Source of the DNA: CBFHSF01 sp965658445
Lineage (GTDB): Bacteria; Bacteroidota; Bacteroidia; Flavobacteriales; Schleiferiaceae
Direction: 5' to 3'
DNA: 64,000 nt
Assembly: GCA_965658445.1 (NCBI GenBank)
Contig: CBFHSF010000007.1
Location: forward strand, 68,432 to 132,431
The first letter of the stretch is position 1. The number at the start of each line of letters is the position of its first letter. A model generated the notes under the pieces. The model searched no databases, was not told where the DNA came from, and was given only the letters and a program-made list of their open reading frames with translations. Below are positions 58,989-64,000 of this stretch, in pieces. The position numbers and the translations under genes are program-made.

Positions 58989-59673
58989 TTACTTTGAGTA
59001 TTTTCTCCCATTGAGAAATTTTCCAATAAAAGTAGATCTCACTAAGAAGTGGTAAGTCAATAAAGTAAAGGCCGCTTCGGCGGAAATAACCACTGCGAAT
59101 TTGATCCAAACATTGACATCCCATCCATAAATCATCCCGGGAACGACGATGGCAATAGGCAGGTGAACCAAGTAAATCCAATACGAAGCATCCGAGAGAT
59201 ATCTCCAAAACTTGGATTCTGAATTAACCCATTTTACAAACGTGGCTAGGAAACCCAACACGAAACTCCAAACACTCACTACGCGAAGGGTAAGTCGGGG
59301 CAAATATTCCATGGTATCCATGTTGGTGGCATAAATTGCCCAACATACAAAACCAATAAATAGGAGGGGAATGGGGTATTTCTTGAGAGAGTCCATGGAA
59401 ACCTTCAATGCATAAAATGCCCATCCAATAATAAAAAAGATAAAGTAGCAATAAAGGGTTTGCCCATTGATGGCAAAGGAGGCTGAGGTCCCCACTTCTA
59501 CCAAATCCATGTTGGCTAGCGAGAGAAATAAAATGACTGATGGCATCCATGCCATAAGATTGGCTGTTGGGATCTTTGAGAGGCCAATGTCCTTCCATAC
59601 TCGAAGTGGAGTAGGTCACGGAGGCGTGCAATACAATTCCAAGAATCATCATTACGGCTCGCAAAGAGTCCAT
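58989..59673 (-). pseudogene. Acyltransferase-3 family gene remnant with internal deletion
   Basis: The first about 55 codons (MDSLRAVMMILGIVLHASVTY ... KDPNSQSYGMDAISHFI) are a normal acyltransferase-3 N-terminus with the catalytic His in LHAS. The remaining frame, shifted by one relative to it (from about 59520 to 58989), matches the C-terminal half (YFIFFIIGWAFYALKVSMDSL, FWRYLSDASYWIYLVHLPIAI, LLTYHFLVRSTFIGKFLNG). About 120-140 residues of the middle are missing. No intact gene remains; the C-terminal piece alone (188 residues) could be translated from ATG 59555. An upstream TAG in frame precedes the first Met. Confidence 0.75.
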
Positions 59674-59851
59674 AAGTCCATAGCGTGAATTCTATCAGAA
59701 GTACTTTTCACAATAATGCAATGTCAATGGGTGCCAATTGCTACTAAAATGTGGTTTGGGGGAGTACTCCAAGATACATATTTTGCGTAAGAATCAATTT
59801 TTGTAAATTGAATTTTATCTAAGACACCTCAAAAAAACACAAAATCAAATC

Positions 59852-60391
59852 ATGTCTCCAACCCCAATAAGGACTCTTTTTACTTCGTTGTTACTCTCTT
59901 TGAGTTTTTTTGTAAATGCACAATATAGCCCAGAGGAAAACCCTATGAACAACCGTCATTTTGCCTCTTTTACCTTTGCCTATGGCGTGGTTCCAAAGGG
60001 AGCTGATGAAGACAATCTAAATCACAAAGACCACTTAGTACCCAGTTTGGGAGCAGACTACCTGTACCGCTTGGCCCCGCAGTGGGAATTGGGAATTATG
60101 GTGGACTGGGAGTTGGCTCGATACGTGATTCCTCATAAAGAAGAATTGATCCGCGATCACGCCTTTATCGCTACCATCGTAGGTGCCTATAACGTGACCT
60201 CTTCCTGGAGTGTGTTTGGAGGTGGAGGAATAGAAATTGAAAAGCACAAGAGCTTTGCCATTTGGCGATTGGGAACGGAATATGGATTTTCCTTGGGGAA
60301 TCGATGGACCATGCCCGTAGGAGCTTTTATGGATGTCAAAGAAGGGTATGAAAACTTTTCGTTTAGCATTGGGCTAGGAAGGGCGTTTTAG
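59852..60391 (+). CDS. Predicted outer membrane beta-barrel protein
   Basis: A 179-residue exported protein with signal peptide (FTSLLLSLSFFVNAQ) followed by barrel-like strands (FASFTFAYGVVPKG, VPSLGADYLYRLAPQWELGIMVDWELARY, FIATIVGAYNVTSSWSVFGGGGIEIEK, FSFSIGLGRAF) and a C-terminal Phe, the Bam recognition type. A porin-like or structural protein of unknown substrate. Monocistronic; two palindromes lie upstream at 59761 and 59795. Confidence 0.8.
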   Translation: MSPTPIRTLFTSLLLSLSFFVNAQYSPEENPMNNRHFASFTFAYGVVPKGADEDNLNHKDHLVPSLGADYLYRLAPQWELGIMVDWELARYVIPHKEELIRDHAFIATIVGAYNVTSSWSVFGGGGIEIEKHKSFAIWRLGTEYGFSLGNRWTMPVGAFMDVKEGYENFSFSIGLGRAF

Positions 60392-60426
60392 TATCTTTTT
60401 TATCAGAATCGGTTTCAAAAAACTTC

Positions 60427-61347
60427 TTACAATCCGCCTTCATTCAACCCAAAGACCTCCGATCCAAAGTGATCTTCAATCACTCGCAAGTGATTTTCCT
60501 TTAAATATTCTACATAAGCCTTGGCAACGGGAGAGAGTTTCTTCGCCTTGAGCCAAACCAAATTCCACTGGGTGCTTACAGGTAAACCTTCGTGCGGAAT
60601 GAGGTGTAAATCTCCGTTTTTGATTTCATCTACAATTCCAATAAGGGGCATCACAGAATATCCCATACCTGCCAAAAGGGTTTGCTTTACCGCTTCATTG
60701 GATTGAAGAGTTAAAGATCGTTCGCTCACAATTTTTTGAGATTTTAAAAAAGCTTCCATGGCCAGTCGGGTGGCCGAACCACGTTCCCTAAAAATCAAAG
60801 GCTCTTTGGAAAGGTCTATGTGTTTTTTGGTTTTTCTTCCCACTAGGTACAATTGATTTTCCATCAGCGGAAGGGTATTGAGCTTCATGTGATTGGGCAA
60901 AACCGAAACCATGGCAAAATCTACCTTATTCTCTTCTAAGTGTTTTACAACCTGCCCTTTGTTGGTTACCTCCATGTGAAGCTTTACACCCTGATTGGCT
61001 TCAATAAACTCTGTGAGTAAGTAGGGCATAATGTATTTTGCAGTAGAAACAATGGAAACGGATAAGTCACCCGCCAACCCACCCCGAAAAGAGATGATTT
61101 GGTTCTCCAATTTTTGTGCTTCTTCCAAAATTCGCTCCGCACTCTCCACAATGCTCTCGCCAAAAGGAGTGACAAAAATCTTCCTTCCCACTACTTCAAT
61201 CAGAGGAATGTCAAATTGCTCCTGTAGTTTTTTGAGTTGAATGGAAATAGCTGGCTGCGTCAAATGCAGTCTCTCAGCGGCTTTCGTGATGCTTTTCTCT
61301 TCTGCGACAGCCACTAAAATAGACAGTTGATGAAAGGTGTAATGCAT
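60427..61347 (-). CDS. LysR-family transcriptional regulator (CbbR/CmpR-like context)
   Basis: A 306-residue regulator. N-terminal winged helix-turn-helix (LSILVAVAEEKSITKAAERLHLTQPAISIQLKKLQEQFDIPLIEV), linker helix, and an effector-binding domain (about 95-295: LAGDLSVSIVSTAKYIMPYLLTEFIEANQGV, FAMVSVLPNHMKLN, LLAGMGYSVMPLIGIVDEI). It is divergent from the bicarbonate-transporter cassette with only 88 nt between starts, the classic LysR target layout. CmpR/CbbR regulators of inorganic carbon uptake belong to this branch, so a similar role is inferred. Confidence 0.9.
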   Translation of the reverse strand: MHYTFHQLSILVAVAEEKSITKAAERLHLTQPAISIQLKKLQEQFDIPLIEVVGRKIFVTPFGESIVESAERILEEAQKLENQIISFRGGLAGDLSVSIVSTAKYIMPYLLTEFIEANQGVKLHMEVTNKGQVVKHLEENKVDFAMVSVLPNHMKLNTLPLMENQLYLVGRKTKKHIDLSKEPLIFRERGSATRLAMEAFLKSQKIVSERSLTLQSNEAVKQTLLAGMGYSVMPLIGIVDEIKNGDLHLIPHEGLPVSTQWNLVWLKAKKLSPVAKAYVEYLKENHLRVIEDHFGSEVFGLNEGGL

Positions 61348-61351
61348 AAGT

Positions 61352-61367
61352 CATTGTTTATATAATG
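61352..61367. promoter_or_regulatory. Candidate LysR operator in the divergent spacer
   Basis: CATT-GTTTATAT-AATG: a T-N11-A-type dyad in an AT-rich spacer directly before the lysR start and about 70 nt before the divergent cassette. No stronger dyad is seen there. Confidence 0.3.
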
Positions 61368-61435
61368 GATTAAATATATAAATTTTGATGATGTAATTAA
61401 AGGTCAAATCTTTGCCGGGATAAAAATTTAACACC

Positions 61436-61729
61436 ATGCAAAAGTCATTTAAATTGGTAGACAACACCTACCCAGCAGATCAGGCCAAAGAAGTATTAAT
61501 CTCCATTTTTTCTGACAAGATCAAGTCGTTGGATCGAATGATTTTCCAACAAAAAGTCATGTTGGGAGAAGAAAACCCTCAGCACGTAAAGAGAGCTGAA
61601 GAGCTTCGTGCCACAAGACGAGAAATCTTGGCATTGCTCAGTCAATTGGAAGACCAAGACCAAACGGTTTCCATTACCGCCAACGTAGAAATGCAAGTAG
61701 TTAATCAACCCGAAATGGCTTCTCGATGA
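61436..61729 (+). CDS. Hypothetical protein upstream of a bicarbonate transporter gene
   Basis: A 97-residue soluble protein I do not recognise: KLVDNTYPADQAKEVLISIFSDKIKSLDRMIFQQKVMLGEENP, a helical middle (KRAEELRATRREILALLSQLEDQ) and a more open tail. It looks like a small alpha-helical dimer. Its stop overlaps the transporter start by 4 nt (ATGA), so the two are coupled. It is not the PII-like SbtB of cyanobacteria. A regulatory or accessory role for the transporter is possible. Confidence 0.75.
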   Translation: MQKSFKLVDNTYPADQAKEVLISIFSDKIKSLDRMIFQQKVMLGEENPQHVKRAEELRATRREILALLSQLEDQDQTVSITANVEMQVVNQPEMASR

Positions 61730-62862
61730 ATACCAGCCTTTTGATTGAAAATCTGACCAATCCTGCACTCCTCTTTTTCTTCTTGGGAATTATGGCGGTC
61801 CAGTTAAAAAGCGATCTAGAAATTCCTGAATCTAGTTCAAAGTTTATCTCCTTATATCTCCTGTTTTCCATAGGATTTAAAGGCGGTCAGGAATTATCTC
61901 ATTCCACGTGGTCACTGGAGATTTTTGGTTCCATTGGAATTGGAATTGTAATGAGTTTAGTCATTCCCCTTTACGTTTATTTTTTAATCAGAAAACGGGT
62001 CGGAAATTACAATGCTACNNNNNNNNNNNNNNNNNNNNNNNNNNNNNNNNNNNNNNNNNNNNNNNNNNNNNNNNNNNNNNNNNNNNNNNNNNNNNNNNNN
62101 NNNNNNNNNNNNNNNNNNGGAATTGTAATGAGTTTAGTCATTCCCCTTTACGTTTATTTTTTAATCAGAAAACGGGTCGGAAATTACAATGCTACGGCAG
62201 TAGCTGCGGCTTACGGTTCTGTAAGTGCAGTAACTTTTATTACCGCCATTTCCTATTTAGAAATGGTTGAAGTACAGTACGGAGGTCACATGGTCGCTGT
62301 GATGGCCCTTATGGAAGCTCCCGCCATTATCGCTGCACTCTTCTTGCTATATCTACTGAAAGATCCCGAAAATCAAAAACTCGAATACGGCCAGGTGCTC
62401 AAGCACGCATTGACCAACGGGAGTGTTTTGATGGTCTTGGGAAGCCTCTTTATTGGCTATATGGCCAGTGAGGACCAAGCGCGTGGAATTGCCCCCTTTA
62501 CCACAGATATCTTCAAGGGATTCTTAGCCCTTTTCCTTCTCACTATGGGAATCGAAAGCGGAAAGAAACTCAAAGATCTCAAGGAGTTCGGGTGGTTTCC
62601 ATTGGTGTTCTCAGTGGTCATTCCATTGATCAATGGATTGGCTGTGGCCTCTTTCAGTTCGGTCTTTATCGAGGAACCTGGCAACCGATTCCTTTTGGCC
62701 ATCTTGGCGGCTAGCGCCTCTTATATCGCGGTACCCGCTGCAATGAAAATTTCTGTACCCAAAGCAAATCCGGGTCTCTATCTACCCATGGCCCTCGGGA
62801 TAACGTTTCCCGTAAATGTGATGATAGGCATCCCCTTGTATTACGCCATTATCAATGGCTAG
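61726..62862 (+). CDS. Sodium-dependent bicarbonate transporter (SbtA-like), with duplicated sequence around an N run
   Basis: An integral membrane protein of the SbtA/DUF897 family. Ten helices in an inverted repeat are expected; visible parts are FLGIMAVQLKSDLEIPESSSKFISLYLLFSIGFKGGQEL, AVAAAYGSVSAVTFITAISYLE, GHMVAVMALMEAPAII, FLLTMGIESGKKLKDL and AASASYIAVPAAMKISVP. The N run (62019-62118) lies between two identical 77-bp copies, so the gene as written contains a copied segment. Removing 62019-62195 (177 nt) restores one 319-residue protein, a normal length. Divergent from a LysR gene. Confidence 0.88.
   Translation: MNTSLLIENLTNPALLFFFLGIMAVQLKSDLEIPESSSKFISLYLLFSIGFKGGQELSHSTWSLEIFGSIGIGIVMSLVIPLYVYFLIRKRVGNYNAXXXXXXXXXXXXXXXXXXXXXXXXXXXXXXXXXXGIVMSLVIPLYVYFLIRKRVGNYNATAVAAAYGSVSAVTFITAISYLEMVEVQYGGHMVAVMALMEAPAIIAALFLLYLLKDPENQKLEYGQVLKHALTNGSVLMVLGSLFIGYMASEDQARGIAPFTTDIFKGFLALFLLTMGIESGKKLKDLKEFGWFPLVFSVVIPLINGLAVASFSSVFIEEPGNRFLLAILAASASYIAVPAAMKISVPKANPGLYLPMALGITFPVNVMIGIPLYYAIING
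61942..62195 (+). repeat. 77-bp direct duplication flanking an N run (likely assembly artefact)
   Basis: 61942-62018 and 62119-62195 are identical over 77 nt, separated only by 100 N. The copies encode the same helix (GIVMSLVIPLYVYFLIRKR), which occurs once in the family. This looks like two contig ends that overlap but were not merged. Confidence 0.9.
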
Positions 62863-62922
62863 ACAGCGGGGAAGAAAATATACTTTCTAAGCTTACATCT
62901 GTGTAGTTAGTTAAACGCAATG

Positions 62923-62963
62923 CCGGCAGTTTCCACCTTTTTTGTGGAGCTGTCGGTTTTTTT
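62923..62963 (+). terminator. Terminator after the transporter gene
   Basis: CCGGCAG / CTGTCGG with an inner TCCAC / GTGGA stem and a final T7 run, 60 nt after the stop. It has internal mismatches. Confidence 0.7.
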
Positions 62964-63032
62964 ATCGGATGATTAATTTATCTCCCTACCGATAGCCTTA
63001 CTTAAATCAAAATTGCATCTTTGTCCCCTCCC

Positions 63033-63104
63033 GGCCCCATAGTACAATGGATAGTATGCAGGTTTCCGGAGCCTGAGATTTAGGTTCGACTCCTAATGGG
63101 GCCA
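63033..63104 (+). tRNA. tRNA-Arg (CCG)
   Basis: Cloverleaf with acceptor GGCCCCA / TGGGGCC, D-arm GTAC...GTAT, anticodon arm CAGGT - TTCCGGA - GCCTG (anticodon CCG), T-arm TTAGG - TTCGACT - CCTAA and discriminator A. CCA is not encoded. A weakly fitting CATCTTTG at 63016 may be its -7 element. Confidence 0.93.
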
Positions 63105-63295
63105 CAACGCAATCAAGCCACACTGAAAGAGTGTGGTTTTTTGCTTTTATGCTGAGCCAATTTTTTTTTTGAGTGAAATAATAAAAGCTAAAAAACGCGC
63201 GTAGCGCTTGCTTGATTGCGTTGGGTTATAGGCTGAGCAAGAGGAGCACCCCGATAGAGATCGGGACGTTTTCACGAAATTGACCCCTAATGGGA
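63105..63295. repeat. Inverted and direct repeats in the spacer behind tRNA-Arg
   Basis: CAACGCAATCAAGC (63105-63118) recurs as its reverse complement at 63210-63223. A hairpin CCCGAT - AGAG - ATCGGG lies at 63250-63265. CCTAATGGG, the last part of the tRNA T-arm/acceptor junction (63093-63101), recurs at 63285-63293. The rest of the 400-nt spacer (to 63504) shows no gene I can support. Confidence 0.6.
63118..63142 (+). terminator. Terminator of the tRNA-Arg transcript
   Basis: CCACACT - GAAAG - AGTGTGG followed by T6, 13 nt after the tRNA. Confidence 0.85.
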
Positions 63296-63504
63296 AAAAC
63301 CTGCTAAAGCCCTTCTTTTCTTCTCCTTTTTTATTTGAATTTTCGTGCCATTTTAATTGGACGTATATTAGCATTGGATATCGAAGGCATTTTCTAGATT
63401 TCAAATCATCAATTGCAAAAGTCTTTTCGTTGACTGTTTCTTTACTTGTATTCTCGAGCTCCCCTTTACCATTCAGGATGAATGAAATCAAAAAAATCAG
63501 CAGT

Positions 63505-63948
63505 ATGGCAGGCACCTTTGGGAAAAAAGAGAGAGAAAAAAAGAAAGAACTCAAGAGAAAAGAAAAGGCCGCAAGAAAAGAAGAGAGAAAAGCCAATAAC
63601 CTAAAAGGGCAGGGCTTGGATAATATGATATCCTACTTGGATGCCGACGGCAACCTCACCGATACTCCACCCGATCCCAATCAAAAGGTAGAGATTGATG
63701 CTTCTGATATTCAAATCAGCATCCCCAAGAAAACCGACGAAGAAGAGGATCCACAACGCCAAGGAAAAGTTGCCTTTTACAACGATCAGAAAGGATACGG
63801 TTTTATTACCGATGCCATGGATGGAGAGAAGTATTTCTTCCACATTAACAATTCGGTAGATCCTATGGCAGAAAATAAGAAAGTGAATTTTGAGCTTGAG
63901 AAAGGTCCAAAAGGATTGGTGGCCGTTCGAATTAGCTTGGTAAAGTAA
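63505..63948 (+). CDS. Cold-shock-domain protein with basic N-terminal region
   Basis: A 147-residue protein. The N-terminus (FGKKEREKKKELKRKEKAARKEERKANN) is a long basic helix. Then comes GLDNMISYLDADGNLTDTPPDP, a conserved linker of this Bacteroidota family, and a C-terminal cold-shock domain (about 75-147) with GKVAFYNDQKGYGFI (RNP-1-like) and KYFFHINNS (RNP-2-like). It likely binds single-stranded RNA as a chaperone. I start at ATG 63505 (MAGTFGKKER) rather than further upstream, since the upstream codons do not fit the family. Confidence 0.88.
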   Translation: MAGTFGKKEREKKKELKRKEKAARKEERKANNLKGQGLDNMISYLDADGNLTDTPPDPNQKVEIDASDIQISIPKKTDEEEDPQRQGKVAFYNDQKGYGFITDAMDGEKYFFHINNSVDPMAENKKVNFELEKGPKGLVAVRISLVK

Positions 63949-64000
63949 ATTTTGAAATTACGCGTCTTACAGCGGATACGGACCTAAGAAGTCAGTTCCT

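Noticed and set aside
54558..59700. Mobile element as cause of the broken genes
   Set aside because: No transposase, terminal inverted repeats or target duplications were seen around the frameshifts or the acyltransferase deletion.
61942..62195. True tandem duplication of a transporter helix
   Set aside because: The copies are exactly identical and separated only by N; unmerged contig overlap explains this fully.
63280..63504. N-terminal extension of the cold-shock protein
   Set aside because: The upstream codons give an unrelated sequence, whereas MAGTFGKKEREKKK matches the usual start of this family.

Overview
The window is a single-chromosome segment of a marine-type Bacteroidota, most likely order Flavobacteriales (inference; no rRNA is present). 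Evidence: GldA, type IX secretion (T9SS) sorting domains, alternative complex III, fused CcoNO, DUF6089 and DUF2141 proteins, HYC_CC_PP, and promoters of the Bacteroidota TAnnTTTG type with very short leaders. Five runs of 97-100 N and a cluster of homopolymer frameshifts suggest a draft or metagenome assembly. No CRISPR array, phage, insertion sequence or rRNA was found. || Layout. 1-2.7 kb: an operon of an unknown protein, a TPR histidine kinase and its response regulator (cut by the window edge), divergent from gldA. 3.7-5.9 kb: heptameric repeats, a decayed secreted-protein gene and small genes. 6-9.1 kb: initiator tRNA, era, der and a DUF427 gene. 9.3-13.5 kb: a leftward copper/heme cassette (HYC_CC_PP, an MbnP-like protein with a T9SS tail, two MauG/MbnH-like diheme lipoproteins), preceded by a separate SPOR gene. 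13.7-25.0 kb: eight-gene operon actABCDEF-coxBA (alternative complex III plus an aa3-type oxidase), ending in a strong terminator. 25.2-26.0 kb: a two-domain universal stress protein. 26.3-32.6 kb: leftward cbb3 oxidase operon ccoS-ccoNO-ccoQ-ccoP-ccoG-fixH-safE behind an FNR-like box. 32.8-38.7 kb: MarR regulator, CDF metal exporter, pgi, fatty acid desaturase, NifU-like protein, gamma carbonic anhydrase. 38.8-46.5 kb: envelope block read leftward (CBS protein, nadK, DUF6089, uppS, bamA, two ompH/skp, murI). 46.5-53.9 kb: pdxJ, a hydrolase, aspartyl protease, DUF2141, a protein that is little more than a T9SS type B sorting domain, an AsmA-like protein, an rRNA pseudouridine synthase. 54-59.7 kb: surface proteins with frameshifts, an RND-type exporter, an acyltransferase remnant. 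60.4-62.9 kb: a LysR regulator divergent from a bicarbonate-transporter (sbtA-like) cassette. 63-64 kb: tRNA-Arg(CCG), a repeat-rich spacer and a cold-shock-domain protein. || How it fits together. The middle is a respiratory island: the act-cox operon passes electrons from quinol through cytochrome c to an aa3 oxidase for aerobic growth, while the opposed cbb3 operon, behind a TGAT-N4-ATCA site, would serve low oxygen. The MbnP/diheme/HYC cassette probably handles copper in the envelope next to these copper enzymes. || Most notable for follow-up: purine-rich heptad arrays lying directly after stop codons; N-runs that look like filler over joins with little or no missing sequence; one 77-bp contig-overlap duplication in sbtA; four single-base homopolymer deletions within 1.4 kb; and the T9SS-tailed MbnP with two different diheme partners.
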